A DNA stretch of 64,000 nucleotides. Origin: an uncultured Flavobacterium sp. Its GTDB lineage: Bacteria; Bacteroidota; Bacteroidia; Flavobacteriales; Flavobacteriaceae. Of the stretch, positions 9,435 through 17,992 are shown one piece after another (the stretch's first letter is position 1; every line of letters starts with the position of its first letter). The notes under the pieces are model-generated. The model did not search any database, was not told the DNA's origin, and was given only the letters and a program-made list of their open reading frames with translations. The translations under genes were made by a program, and so were the position numbers. The DNA lies in assembly GCF_963422545.1 (NCBI RefSeq), contig NZ_OY730230.1, forward strand, positions 62,001 to 126,000, given 5' to 3'.

Positions 9435-9510
9435 CTATTGATTCAACGGACTCTTTTAAAAAGGTGCTATTTTAAAAGAGTTTATAATGTTTTATTAGTC
9501 AATTAATTAT

Positions 9511-9518
9511 TATTTTTG
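9511..9518 (+). promoter_or_regulatory. Candidate -7 box (TATTTTTG) upstream of the 9583 gene
   Basis: The octamer matches TAnnTTTG and lies 65 bp before the start codon of the secreted lipocalin-like protein. A matching -33 TTG at the usual distance is not evident, so the assignment is tentative. Confidence 0.35.
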
Positions 9519-9582
9519 TAGTAGGAAAAACAGTTTCAGAAATAACACTGAAACTCAAACACATAATTAAACAATAAAAGAT

Positions 9583-9981
9583 ATGAAAAAGCTATTTTTA
9601 ATTTTGCTATTGTTATTGCAAATCCCTGCAATGTCTGGAAAAAACCAGACCGAAGATCCTTCATCAAAAAAAATTATCGGAACTTGGTATAGTGATCAAA
9701 ACCACAGCACAAAATGGGTATTTAGCCAAGATGGAAAAGTTTATAATTATATGAACAATGCTTTCAAAGTAATGTTCAGATATACTATTTCGCATAGCTG
9801 TCAGAATAATTCAGATGATAATATTGAGTTTTTAACCTTTATGGACAAAGACGGCAATGAATTTTGTTTTAGAATAAATGGAATAAACGAAAATAAAAAC
9901 GGCATTTTATCCCTTACTAATATGAGTAATATGGAGGCACTTTTGTTTGTCAACAATATAAATATAAAAGCAGGGAATTAG
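9583..9981 (+). CDS. Small secreted lipocalin-like hypothetical protein
   Basis: A 132-residue protein with an N-terminal signal peptide (residues 1 to about 19, LFLILLLLLQIPAMSG). The mature part has the pattern IIGTWYSDQNHSTKWVFSQDGKVY and later strands ending in EALLFVN. The IxGTWxxxxxxxxWxFxxDGxxxxY start is typical of bacterial lipocalin-like domains, in which a beta-barrel binds a small hydrophobic ligand or is of unknown use. Two cysteines (about residues 67 and 88) could pair in the periplasm. It appears to be a single-gene unit ending in the hairpin at 10007-10035. Confidence 0.6.
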   Translation: MKKLFLILLLLLQIPAMSGKNQTEDPSSKKIIGTWYSDQNHSTKWVFSQDGKVYNYMNNAFKVMFRYTISHSCQNNSDDNIEFLTFMDKDGNEFCFRINGINENKNGILSLTNMSNMEALLFVNNINIKAGN

Positions 9982-10006
9982 TACTCTTGAAAAAACATAC
10001 TATAAT

Positions 10007-10035
10007 AAAAATGCCTCAACTATTGAGGCATTTTT
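10007..10035. terminator. Bidirectional terminator between convergent genes
   Basis: A perfect 13-bp inverted repeat, AAAAATGCCTCAA - CTA - TTGAGGCATTTTT, has an A-run on one side and a T-run on the other. It lies 25 bp after the lipocalin-like gene and immediately beyond the stop codon of the minus-strand ATPase at 10037, so it can terminate both transcripts. Confidence 0.9.
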
Positions 10036-10036
10036 A

Positions 10037-10792
10037 TTATAATATTGTTTCGCTAAGTTTTTGTTTTTCCTGAAGTTCTAATTCAGCAATGATTTGTTTT
10101 TTCATTGTCGTGTTGATGTAGTCTTTTACCTCAGCGTATGAAACATTATATTTTCTTATAATATCCTGAAAATGAATTGGAAAATTAGCTAATAATTTAT
10201 CATAATAATTATCAAGTTCATTTTCATCTGGCATTTCAAATTTTAATTTAATTTGAAATCTTCGAAGCAAAGCCGTGTCAATGCTGTTGTAATAATTGGT
10301 GGCGCAAATAAGTAAACTGTCTGCTGGAAAATAATCAATCAATTGAATTAAGGTATTTACCAAACGTTTCATTTCTGCAACATCCTTGTCATTGTTATCC
10401 CTGCTTTTACCAATTTGGTCAAATTCATCCAAGAATAAAACCGCTTTCTCCGAGATCACTCTGTCGAATATGGCTTTTAGATTTTTAGAAGTTTCACCAA
10501 TTTTTGAATTGATTAAAGTACTGAGATTTATAATAATAAGTTTTTTATTTAAAGTAGTCGCAATGGCTTTTGCAGTCGTTGTTTTTCCGCATCCGGAATG
10601 GCCGTGAAGCAGAATTTTATTGTCAACTTTAAGATTATACTTTTTTAGTTCTTCAATATAAGTATGTTCTTTAATCGTCTGAAGTAACGCGGTTTTATTT
10701 TCCTGGCTGAAATGTAAATCATCAAGTGCTACTTTTTCAGTATCATTTATAACAAGTTCGTACAGATTCATTTGTGCTTTTATTTGGTGCAA
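10037..10792 (-). CDS. AAA-family ATPase
   Basis: A 251-residue single-domain AAA+ ATPase. Walker A is GHSGCGKT (residues 64-71), Walker B is VLFLDE (118-123), sensor 1 is ATN (164-166), and a possible arginine finger is in LLRRF (175-179). A short alpha-helical lid ends the protein. No protease, zinc-finger or membrane domain is fused. Such solitary AAA ATPases remodel a protein partner, but nothing nearby identifies it. A second in-frame ATG at codon 8 (MNLYELV) is an alternative start. The gene stands alone, with the terminator at 10007-10035 downstream and the ApbE gene ending about 100 bp upstream in the same direction. Confidence 0.85.
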   Translation of the reverse strand: MHQIKAQMNLYELVINDTEKVALDDLHFSQENKTALLQTIKEHTYIEELKKYNLKVDNKILLHGHSGCGKTTTAKAIATTLNKKLIIINLSTLINSKIGETSKNLKAIFDRVISEKAVLFLDEFDQIGKSRDNNDKDVAEMKRLVNTLIQLIDYFPADSLLICATNYYNSIDTALLRRFQIKLKFEMPDENELDNYYDKLLANFPIHFQDIIRKYNVSYAEVKDYINTTMKKQIIAELELQEKQKLSETIL

Positions 10793-10898
10793 AATTAGGC
10801 TTTATTCTGTAATCTGGTAATATAGCTTTTGGCTATTTTTTTGTTTTTACAAACTTTTGAGTTTCTTCATGAAGATAGAAAGCACTCTATTCAGTTCA

Positions 10899-11906
10899 TT
10901 AAAACTTAGCTTTAAACTTCTTGATTTTAAAGCTTTTCGATTTGATAACTTTACCATTATCCGTAATCATTAAACAGCTATAGTCAGGGTATTTTTCAAG
11001 TAATAGCAAACCTTCTTTTTGTCCTAAAACCATAAGAGAAGTGCTTAAACCATTTGCGGTTTCGGCATCGGGACCAAGAACTGTCACGCTGCACAATCCT
11101 GTGGCTGGATAACCTGTGGCAGGATTTATAATATGTGAGTAGCGTATACCATTAAAAACAACAAATTTCTCATAGCTTCCAGAAGTAGTTATAGCGTGTT
11201 GTTCTAACGGAATTGTCGCCAGAAGTTTCTCAGGATCAAACGGATTTGTGATTCCTATTTTCCATGGATTTCCGTTAGGCTGTTTTCCCCAGGTGCTCAT
11301 ATCTCCGGAGCCGTTTATAATTCCGGCTTTAATGCCTTTTGCAATCATCATGGCCCGACATTTATCAGTTGCATAACCTTCGCCCAGAGCACCGAAACCA
11401 ATTTTCATTCCTTTTAATTTCAGAAAAATAGTCGATTGTACACTATCCAGAATAATGTTTTTATAACCCACTTTTTCGACTGATTTTTTTATGGCTTCCG
11501 CCGAAGGCATTTCGATCATTGATCCGTCAAATTTCCAGATTCTGTCCATTGCGGCAAAGCTCACGTCAAATCCGCCTTTTGTGACTTCAGAAAATTGTAT
11601 GGCTCTTTGCGTTAGTTCAAAAACTTCGCGATCAACTTTCACAGGTTTAATTCCTGCATTTTGATTGACTTCAGAAACTTGTGAGGTAGGTTTCCAGTCT
11701 GAAATTAGGTTTTCGATTCGGGTAATTTCAGCAATGACTTCATCTATATTTTTTTCCGCTTCAAGCGAATCTTTTGCAACAATTGTAATATCAAAACGTC
11801 CGCCCATAAGAAGCGTTGTTCTTTTTCGTAAAACTTGTGCATTGCCTGACAAGCTCGAAATTATTGCAAAGAGTAGAAGAAATTTATATAGGATTGATTT
11901 ATTCAT
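10899..11906 (-). CDS. apbE: FAD:protein FMN transferase (ApbE family)
   Basis: About 335 residues from the preferred ATG at 11906 (MNKSILYKF); an upstream ATG at 11915 adds only MIF. A signal peptide ending near SGNAQ exports it. The family hallmarks are MGGRFDITIVAKDS near the mature N-terminus, the flavin-binding segment MKIGFGALGEGYATDK, the GSGDM segment that helps bind FAD and Mg2+, and ATTSGSYEK followed by YSHIINPATGYP. ApbE enzymes use FAD to attach FMN covalently to Thr/Ser in exported redox proteins. It is the last gene of the probable operon that includes a DUF2271 protein (14336-14815), a plausible target, and a PepSY/flavodoxin reductase. Confidence 0.9.
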   Translation of the reverse strand: MNKSILYKFLLLFAIISSLSGNAQVLRKRTTLLMGGRFDITIVAKDSLEAEKNIDEVIAEITRIENLISDWKPTSQVSEVNQNAGIKPVKVDREVFELTQRAIQFSEVTKGGFDVSFAAMDRIWKFDGSMIEMPSAEAIKKSVEKVGYKNIILDSVQSTIFLKLKGMKIGFGALGEGYATDKCRAMMIAKGIKAGIINGSGDMSTWGKQPNGNPWKIGITNPFDPEKLLATIPLEQHAITTSGSYEKFVVFNGIRYSHIINPATGYPATGLCSVTVLGPDAETANGLSTSLMVLGQKEGLLLLEKYPDYSCLMITDNGKVIKSKSFKIKKFKAKF

Positions 11907-11943
11907 AAAAATCATTTTTAGGACAGTTTTATTAAGATTTGAA

Positions 11944-11961
11944 ATGTGCCTTTAGGTACAT
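11944..11961. repeat. Solo REP-like palindrome between two operon genes
   Basis: ATGTGCC-TTTA-GGTACAT is a hairpin with the same ATGTnCC...GGnACAT arms as the palindromes bounding the transposase element at 8794-9434. It lies in the short gap between the PepSY reductase and apbE, the kind of intercistronic position where REP sequences are usually found. Confidence 0.55.
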
Positions 11962-11983
11962 CCTCTTAGAGACACAATTCAAA

Positions 11984-14173
11984 CTAATAACAATCCGTTA
12001 AAACCTGACCATTTTCTTTATATTCTGAAATACTTTTCATTTTCTGTGCAAGACATAAACTATCTAAAATAGATTCGACATCTTTTTGCATTGCGAGCGA
12101 ACCGCAAATCATAATAACTCCGTTTTGTTGTAATAAATCTATAAAAAAGTCAGCATCGTGTTTGATTAAATCCATTACATAATGATGATTTTCTGCACGG
12201 GATAAAGCCAAATGAAAATTGTGAAGTTGCTTTTTTTCCATCATTTCTGAGGCAAATTTTTTATAACCTAAAACAGTTTCCGTTTCCATTCGGAAGCCGG
12301 AGTACAAATGTGTTTCTGTTTTTTTCTTGTTCTGTTCGATCATTCCCAGAAAAGGTGCAATACCGGTTCCGTTAGAAATCAGAGCGACTTTAGAAGCTTT
12401 TTTAGGAAAATGAAAAGCCCCATTATTGATGATTCTGCCTTTGATTGTATTTCCCGGAACAAGGTTATTTAGAAATCCGGAACCTAATCCGTGAGGATGT
12501 AGTTTTACGACCAGTTGAATGTTTTCGGTATGATTTCCGATAGAGTAGAGGCGCTCTCTCGTGTCGTTTGCCGGATAAATAGCGAGTAAATCTCCTGAAG
12601 TAAATTTGGCTCTCATATTAGCGCGTAACGTAACCAGAAAAGTTTGTTCAGTTTCAGAAATCAATGTTTTATCCAGCACCATTAGTTTTGATAAACCTTT
12701 TGGTGCATGATTGTATAATGAAGGCGTTGTTGATAACGGAATTTCAGTTTTAGCACTCCATAATTTAATCCAATCTACAAATTCCTCTGCCGATTTATCG
12801 TTTACAGTTTGCAATTCTAAAAAGCGTTCTGCCCAGTTTTGAGTTTCCAAATGTTGATCAATTTCAACTGCAAAACCACAAAAATCAGGATAAGCTTTAG
12901 AACCAAAACCAACTACCGAAAAATTGACTTTTTGTTGTTGATTGTGTTTCTTTAAAAGAGATAAAAAATTATTTCCGTTAGAAGGTGCATCGCCTAATCC
13001 GTGTGTTGAAGAAAACAGAATAATATGTTCCGCCTTTGGAAAAACTTTATATTGATTCAGCTCGGCGATATGTACTTTTTCTCCGTGATTGATTAATTGT
13101 TTCTGAATTGCATTTGCAAAACGAAAAGTGCTTCCGTTTTCAGAACCTGCCAATAAAATGTAGTTACTTTCGTCGGCTTTAAATTTGTTTTTAATTCGGG
13201 TTGACCTTCTTTTTAAAGTAATCGCAAAACCGGAATAGATAAAAAAGAGAATATTAACGCAGGCAATGGCAAGGATTATTGCCCAAATTCCGTTAATTCT
13301 TCCCGTATGAAGATCAAGACTCAAATCAGCAAATTGAGCGGTCTTTGACGAACGTTTCTCTGTAATTACGGCACCTGTAACCTGATTTACTTCAATTTCT
13401 CTGTCTTTTAATTCAATAATATAATACTCTTCAGGATCATCTGTAAACGGAAATTCGATTTTCTTTACATCCGCCAAAAGTGTTGTATTAAAAACATTTT
13501 CGGCCGTATTTTTTTTGGAAAGTGCTACAGTTTCTGATTTTTCTTTTTCCTTCTTTTCACCCATGAAAAAGTTGAGTCTTTCCAGCGATAAATAGGTTCC
13601 GGTAAGTGCAATAATCAGAATTGGAATTAAAGCCAATCTTCCTAAAATAACATGATAATATTGAGCAAAATAGTCTTTTATTACTTTCGAAAAGAAATTA
13701 CGAATTCCTCTTTGTCTATTGAGAACAAGAGCAAAACCTGAAATAGAAATTAATACAAGTAAAAAGGAAATTACACCAACAAAAAAACGTCCGGTTTCAT
13801 GAAGAAATAAAGAACGGTGTAAACCGGTTACCCATTGAATAAACTCGCTCTTTTTTACTGGTTTCCCTAAAGTTTTCCCTGTTTTAGGATTGATATAAGC
13901 ATTGATATCATTGCCATCAGCGTCAATTGCCTGAAGCGTTACAAACTGATTGTAATCTACACTTAACTCGGTAATTTCAGAATATTCCTTTTTTAATACC
14001 GGCAAGGTTTCTCCTAAAGTTATAGAATCAAAATTTTCTGCTTTGTACGGAAGTGTTTTTTCCTGAACTGCATCTACTGCCAAAATGATACCCGTTACAG
14101 ATGCCAGCAGTAAAAATAAAGAAGAAAACAAAGCCAAAGCTAAGTGTGTGTAACGCCAGAAAGAGAGAGTCAT
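11984..14173 (-). CDS. PepSY membrane protein fused to a flavodoxin/NADPH-flavin reductase
   Basis: A 729-residue membrane flavoprotein. A PepSY-TM part (about residues 1-325) has four membrane helices (about 10-35, 130-155, 175-200, 295-322) with an exported PepSY loop between helices 1 and 2 and another between 3 and 4. A flavodoxin-like domain follows (about 340-480; ILLAGSENGSTFRFA and SSTHGLGDAPSNG bind FMN). A ferredoxin-reductase-type module completes it, with the FAD motif RLYSIG, the NADPH motif NGTGIAPFLG and a C-terminal MICGS segment. It should carry electrons from NADPH across the inner membrane to an external acceptor. Family members occur with siderophore and flavin systems, and here it lies between the DUF2271 and ApbE genes. 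Confidence 0.88.
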   Translation of the reverse strand: MTLSFWRYTHLALALFSSLFLLLASVTGIILAVDAVQEKTLPYKAENFDSITLGETLPVLKKEYSEITELSVDYNQFVTLQAIDADGNDINAYINPKTGKTLGKPVKKSEFIQWVTGLHRSLFLHETGRFFVGVISFLLVLISISGFALVLNRQRGIRNFFSKVIKDYFAQYYHVILGRLALIPILIIALTGTYLSLERLNFFMGEKKEKEKSETVALSKKNTAENVFNTTLLADVKKIEFPFTDDPEEYYIIELKDREIEVNQVTGAVITEKRSSKTAQFADLSLDLHTGRINGIWAIILAIACVNILFFIYSGFAITLKRRSTRIKNKFKADESNYILLAGSENGSTFRFANAIQKQLINHGEKVHIAELNQYKVFPKAEHIILFSSTHGLGDAPSNGNNFLSLLKKHNQQQKVNFSVVGFGSKAYPDFCGFAVEIDQHLETQNWAERFLELQTVNDKSAEEFVDWIKLWSAKTEIPLSTTPSLYNHAPKGLSKLMVLDKTLISETEQTFLVTLRANMRAKFTSGDLLAIYPANDTRERLYSIGNHTENIQLVVKLHPHGLGSGFLNNLVPGNTIKGRIINNGAFHFPKKASKVALISNGTGIAPFLGMIEQNKKKTETHLYSGFRMETETVLGYKKFASEMMEKKQLHNFHLALSRAENHHYVMDLIKHDADFFIDLLQQNGVIMICGSLAMQKDVESILDSLCLAQKMKSISEYKENGQVLTDCY

Positions 14174-14210
14174 TGAGTGTAATCTATTGAAATGTAATTG
14201 CGATTTTTTT

Positions 14211-14303
14211 TGCCACTCCCAATAGCAATCGGGATAAAAAGATTCACACAGATTTTTTTTCGTACTGCAAGAAAATCTTTTTAATCATTTTAATCTGTGG
14301 CAA
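14211..14303. repeat. Composite intergenic inverted repeat
   Basis: The 162-bp gap between the DUF2271 and PepSY genes holds an element bounded by TTGCCAC (14211-14217) and GTGGCAA (14297-14303). Its interior carries the phrases cacagatttttttt and aatctttttaatcattttaatctgtgg. The same phrases are found in the elements at 19603-19741, 30106-30273 and 31240-31297. Confidence 0.55.
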
Positions 14304-14335
14304 CTTTGACAAAGTTCGTTATGAACGACAAAGTA

Positions 14336-14815
14336 TTAAATTTTACTTAATCTTACGTATCTAATATATCCTTTACCTTCTGTTTTATCAGCAAGACCTT
14401 CTGTTGTAAGTGGAATCTCGGCATCATTTACATGGTATTTTTGATCTTCAACCGCCGACTCAAATCTTAATTTATATCCTTTATTAATTTTAGAATCTTC
14501 AATTTCTATTGTAGTAATGCTACGGTCTCCGCCAGTAACAGATGCTCCGGTTTTTGCACTGACATCTTCATGTTTCTGAGCTTGGAATTTATTCCATTCT
14601 TTCAATGATTTATACCATTTTTTATCGTCGCCCATTACATAAAGTGTTTTTTCGTATTCTCCTTTTGGGTTGATTAGCGAAACTACAATATAAGCACCTT
14701 CTCCCATATAATTAGACATCTGAAGCATACATTTGTATTTGCTTTGCGCTGATGCCTGAAACGAAATAAGGCAGATTAATGCACCTGTAAGGGCTATTTT
14801 GAATATTGATTTCAT
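14336..14815 (-). CDS. Exported DUF2271 protein with a possible ApbE flavinylation site
   Basis: A 159-residue periplasmic protein. The signal peptide (residues 1 to about 23) ends at FQASA. The mature part matches the DUF2271 type: KCMLQMSNYMGEGAYIVVSLINP near the N-terminus, KTLYVMGDDKKWYKSLKEW in the middle, and a C-terminal segment TEGKGYIRYVRLSKI. Residues 89-92 are TGAS, preceded by acidic ED at 83-84. This resembles the (S/T)GA(S/T) site at which ApbE attaches FMN in NqrC/RnfG-type proteins, making Ser92 a candidate flavin acceptor. That assignment is inference. It is co-directional with the ankyrin gene (46 bp upstream) and the PepSY reductase. Confidence 0.8.
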   Translation of the reverse strand: MKSIFKIALTGALICLISFQASAQSKYKCMLQMSNYMGEGAYIVVSLINPKGEYEKTLYVMGDDKKWYKSLKEWNKFQAQKHEDVSAKTGASVTGGDRSITTIEIEDSKINKGYKLRFESAVEDQKYHVNDAEIPLTTEGLADKTEGKGYIRYVRLSKI

Positions 14816-14861
14816 GTGTAAATTATATTTGTTTTATTGGAATTTGGAATTTATAAGATTG

Positions 14862-16340
14862 TTATTTTAAAAATTCGATAGATATATTTTGCCTTGTCAG
14901 TGATTCATTTTCTTTAGCTAAAGCATAAGCACTTTCATTAAATTCAGTTGTAATGTCTTTTTTAGCACCTATCGAAATTAAATATTTTAAGATCGAATCG
15001 TCTTTAGCAATCATTGCCGCTTTATGCAGCGCCGTTATACGATCTTTATTTTTAGCATTTACATCAATCTTTAAATCAGCTAATTTTTTCACCAAAGATA
15101 AGTCGTTTTTAACAACAGCAAAATGATATAAAGTACTTCCGTCTTTTTGAGGTACAGCAAAATCAAACCCTTTTTCCTGAAGCAATTTTACTTTAGCATC
15201 AAAAGAATCTTGTTTAGCTCCAGGTCTGAAAGACTGCACTAAATAAACGCCTAAATTATTACCATCTTTATCAGTAACTTTAACATCTGCGTCTTTTGCT
15301 AAAAGTACTGCTACAGCTTCAGGTGTTCCTGATTTTATAGCCAGTGTCAAAGTTGATTCTCCTTTTGTGTTTTGTAAGTTGATATTTTTAGCTGTAGCCA
15401 ATAATTGTTCTAATGCGCCATTTTCTCTGGCTCCTGCAGCAATCATAAAAGGAGTATTTCCTTCTTTGTCAAGTTTATTAACCTCAACACCTTTTGCCAA
15501 AAAGTAACTGATAATCTCTTTTTGATTTGATTTTGTAGCTAAAAAATGCAATACATTTTCTCCGGATTTATTAGTAGCGGTAGGTTTTATTTTTATTTCT
15601 TCAACTAAAAATTTATAAGCTTCAAGAGAAGTAGTTTCTCTACGATTTCCCTGACTTGCAATAAGAAGTGCGTTGTCTGTATATTTTACTTTTCTGTCTA
15701 ATAGTTTTTTCAGAAGAGTGATATTTCCAGTTTTGGCAGCATAATCAAAAGCGGTAATTCCATTATTGTTAACATCTTTAAGAGACAAACCTTTTGTGAT
15801 AAGATAATCAGTGAAAGTAAGCTCTTTATCAAACGGAATTGCCATTAGTAAAAGATTTGCACCGTCAGCATATTTTTTCTTCGGATCGATTCCTGCTTTA
15901 AAGAAAAGTTCATAAAGTTTAGGATTCGTTTGTCCGCTGGAAGCTGCAAAAACAATAGGAGTAGTGCCGTGACTGTCTTCAAGGTTAACATCTGAACCTT
16001 TAGTAATAAGATATTCCGTTAACTCAACATTTCCTCTGTACGCTGCCCAATGTAAATAAATACGATTGTCATGTGTAGATTTATTTAATGGATTGCCCGG
16101 TTGCTCTAACAAGAATTTTATAGTTGCAAAAGGAGCATCATTATTAATAGCAAGAGTTGTAACATCAAATGCACTAGTGTTAGCTTCAGAAGGAATGTTT
16201 CCTTTTGCTATTTCAGCTTTCACGGCTGTAGCATCTGGTGCAGTTTTCCAAAAAGAAGCTTCTAATAAACTATTTTTTTGTTGAGCACTAACAAATAAAG
16301 TAGTAGCTAATGCGAGAGAAAGAAATAGGTTCTTTTTCAT
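14862..16340 (-). CDS. Exported ankyrin-repeat protein
   Basis: A 492-residue protein with a signal peptide (residues 1-19, ending FVSAQ) followed by a continuous array of ankyrin repeats to the C-terminus. Recognisable units include YLHWAAYRGNVELTEYLITKG, GTTPIVFAASSGQ, GITAFDYAAKTGNITLLKKLL, GNTPFMIAAGARENGALEQLL and RITALHKAAMIAKDDSILKYL, each about 33 residues. It should be a periplasmic protein-binding scaffold. As the first gene of the likely ankyrin-DUF2271-PepSY-ApbE operon, it may hold the redox partners together or protect them; exported ankyrin proteins beside redox enzymes are known elsewhere (AnkB with catalase in Pseudomonas). A palindromic site lies about 75 bp upstream of its start. 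Confidence 0.88.
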   Translation of the reverse strand: MKKNLFLSLALATTLFVSAQQKNSLLEASFWKTAPDATAVKAEIAKGNIPSEANTSAFDVTTLAINNDAPFATIKFLLEQPGNPLNKSTHDNRIYLHWAAYRGNVELTEYLITKGSDVNLEDSHGTTPIVFAASSGQTNPKLYELFFKAGIDPKKKYADGANLLLMAIPFDKELTFTDYLITKGLSLKDVNNNGITAFDYAAKTGNITLLKKLLDRKVKYTDNALLIASQGNRRETTSLEAYKFLVEEIKIKPTATNKSGENVLHFLATKSNQKEIISYFLAKGVEVNKLDKEGNTPFMIAAGARENGALEQLLATAKNINLQNTKGESTLTLAIKSGTPEAVAVLLAKDADVKVTDKDGNNLGVYLVQSFRPGAKQDSFDAKVKLLQEKGFDFAVPQKDGSTLYHFAVVKNDLSLVKKLADLKIDVNAKNKDRITALHKAAMIAKDDSILKYLISIGAKKDITTEFNESAYALAKENESLTRQNISIEFLK

Positions 16341-16413
16341 ATTTAGATATTTATTGTTTTATGATTGATTAAGGTTAATTTTCTAGATAGAATAACTTCA
16401 TTCAAAAGTAATC

Positions 16414-16428
16414 TATTTAGAATAAATA
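16414..16428 (-). promoter_or_regulatory. Candidate Fur-type palindrome upstream of the redox operon
   Basis: TATTTA-GAA-TAAATA is a perfect 6-3-6 palindrome about 75 bp upstream of the ankyrin gene start. Its A/T-rich TATTTAGAAT core resembles iron-regulator boxes reported upstream of iron-uptake genes in Bacteroidetes. A second small palindrome (ttcta-ga-tagaa) is at 16381-16392. The remainder of the 16341-16560 gap holds no gene I would support. Iron control fits a PepSY reductase operon but is unproven, and low-complexity AT sequence makes chance palindromes common. Confidence 0.3.
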
Positions 16429-16560
16429 AAAATAGCGCAAATGTAAAAAATATTATTAGTAAATCAATTTTATTTATGCAAGAAAGCCCATTTTTATTGG
16501 CAATATATTTTGATTGCAAAATTTCTTCAATTGTAACTGAGAATAGAGATTTTAAAATGA

Positions 16561-16590
16561 AAAAAGCCCAATTCATTCGAATTGAGCTTT
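16561..16590 (-). terminator. Terminator after the SMR efflux gene
   Basis: On the minus strand, AAAGCTCAATTC - GAAT - GAATTGGGCTTTTT forms a stem of about 12 bp with one mismatch, ending in a T-run. It lies 74 bp downstream of the stop codon of the SMR gene at 16664. Confidence 0.7.
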
Positions 16591-16663
16591 AGAAAATATC
16601 CGGATTAGATTTTAAAAGATTCTGACTAAGCGAAAAATATTAAAACTAAAAAAGTATGCATTA

Positions 16664-16990
16664 TTAATGTGAAACAGCTTTAAGACCTATGATTGAACCA
16701 ACTAATGTAGCAAGAAAAAGCAATCTCCAAAAATCGACAGGCTCCTTAAAAACAAAAATCCCCATCAATACCGTTCCTACAGCGCCAATTCCGGTCCAGA
16801 CAGCATAAGCAGTTCCAATAGGCAAAGTTTCAGTTGCTTTAATAAGCAGCAGCATACTTATGGTTAGCGATACAAAAAAGCCCATGTACCATAAATAAGC
16901 ATCAGTGCCGGCAGCTTCTTTTGCTTTTCCGAGACAAGTTGCAAATGAGACTTCAAACAGTCCCGCAATAATTAGAATAATCCAGTTCAT
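16664..16990 (-). CDS. sugE: Small multidrug resistance family transporter, SugE/Gdx type
   Basis: A 108-residue protein with four membrane helices. Glu13 in IIAGLFEVSFAT is the proton/substrate-coupling residue of the family, and LPIGTAYAVWTGIGAVGT (helix 3) closely matches the SugE/Gdx signature. The C-terminus GSIIGLKAVSH also resembles SugE. Proteins of this subgroup are guanidinium/proton exchangers and also pump some quaternary ammonium compounds. Only one SMR gene is present, consistent with a homodimer in dual topology. It lies 73 bp after a Crp-family regulator in the same direction, so the two may be co-expressed. I see no ykkC riboswitch-like structure upstream. Confidence 0.88.
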   Translation of the reverse strand: MNWIILIIAGLFEVSFATCLGKAKEAAGTDAYLWYMGFFVSLTISMLLLIKATETLPIGTAYAVWTGIGAVGTVLMGIFVFKEPVDFWRLLFLATLVGSIIGLKAVSH

Positions 16991-17063
16991 ATTGTTAAAA
17001 TTTTATGCGGCAAAGTTCTTTTTCCTGTCGCTATTAAAATTTAACAAATGATAAAAAATGAAA

Positions 17064-17627
17064 TTATTTTATCTCAGCTCTTATTCTGCTTAAACTTACT
17101 TGTGTGATCCCGAGATAAGAGGCAATATGTCCCAGTTGAATTCTTCTGATTAATTCAGGATGATACGTTAATAATTCCAAATAACGATCAGTGGCATTTT
17201 TAAATTGGCGAGAAATCAAGCGTTCTTCGGTTTTTACGAGTTCTATTTCGGCAAATTTTCTGCCCCAGTTTGCAATATGAATATCAGTATCAAATAGCTT
17301 TTGAAGGTCTTCTTTTTTTAATTCATAAAGTTCGCAATCTTCCAGAAGTTCTATGTTTTCATATCCTTTTTCCTCTTGAGTATAACTTTTCATCGAAATC
17401 ACTGTTTGACCTTCCTTTCCAAACCAAAAAGTAACTTCGTTGTCATCCTGATCTATATAAGCGCGTACAATTCCTTTTTTTATAAAATAGATATTCGATT
17501 CAACTTTACCCGCGTTTAAGAGAATATGTCCTTTTGGATATTTTACCTCAGTGATATTTAATTTTAATGCAGTTTTTGATTCTTGGGGTAATTTGAATAT
17601 TTCGTCTAGAATTGCGTCGATTTCCAT
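17064..17627 (-). CDS. Crp/Fnr-family transcriptional regulator
   Basis: A 187-residue protein with an N-terminal cyclic-nucleotide-binding-type beta-roll (about residues 20-115; YPKGHILLNAGKVESNIYFIKKGIVRAY is the canonical start). A C-terminal helix-turn-helix (about 160-187; LGHIASYLGITQVSLSRIRAE) follows. The domain order and the IASYLGITxxSLSRIR signature are those of the many Crp-like regulators in Flavobacteriaceae, which mostly lack known ligands. No cysteine cluster for an iron-sulfur centre is present. It lies directly upstream of the SugE-like efflux gene, which it may regulate. Confidence 0.85.
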   Translation of the reverse strand: MEIDAILDEIFKLPQESKTALKLNITEVKYPKGHILLNAGKVESNIYFIKKGIVRAYIDQDDNEVTFWFGKEGQTVISMKSYTQEEKGYENIELLEDCELYELKKEDLQKLFDTDIHIANWGRKFAEIELVKTEERLISRQFKNATDRYLELLTYHPELIRRIQLGHIASYLGITQVSLSRIRAEIK

Positions 17628-17933
17628 TTTGAAGTAGTTTTACCTATAGATTTAATCTGAAGAATATTTATTCCTTGGTTTGAATTCTATTTTAAGGTGT
17701 CTTTTTAATAAAATTAGAAAGTTAAAATTACTCTTTTTAAAGTTGGGTTTCTAAAAGGAGCCTAAAAAATCTGTTTTTATCCGTGTTTTCTCTTTAGCGA
17801 ATTACATAAGTGAGCGTTTTTTTATAACGGGGATAAAACGGATTTACTTCGTAAAAATGCAGATAAATACGGATTTTAAAAAGTTTAAATCTTTTGTTGA
17901 AGCTTTTTTTAGATTTCCTATATGAGCATAAAA
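17628..17933. other. Gene-free gap with fragments of a dispersed repeat
   Basis: No supported gene. Positions about 17767-17875 contain related phrases in both orientations (aaatctgtttttatccgtg, ataaaacggattt, gcagataaatacggatttt), which look like a degraded inverted repeat. Otherwise the sequence is AT-rich without recognisable signal. Confidence 0.4.
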
Positions 17934-17968
17934 AAACTGCGCAAAATTTATTTGATTTTGCACAGTTT
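17934..17968 (-). terminator. Terminator after the SDR gene
   Basis: Inverted repeat AAACTGCGCAAAAT / ATTTTGCACAGTTT (14 bp, one G:U on the minus-strand RNA), followed on the minus strand by a run of seven T. It begins 24 bp after the SDR stop codon at 17993. Confidence 0.85.
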
Positions 17969-17992
17969 GTGTTTTATAAAGACTGGATTTAA

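Noticed and set aside
16343..16592. Overlapping frames of about 75 residues on both strands in the gap upstream of the ankyrin gene.
   Set aside because: They overlap each other and a terminator hairpin, and have the composition of translated AT-rich spacer.
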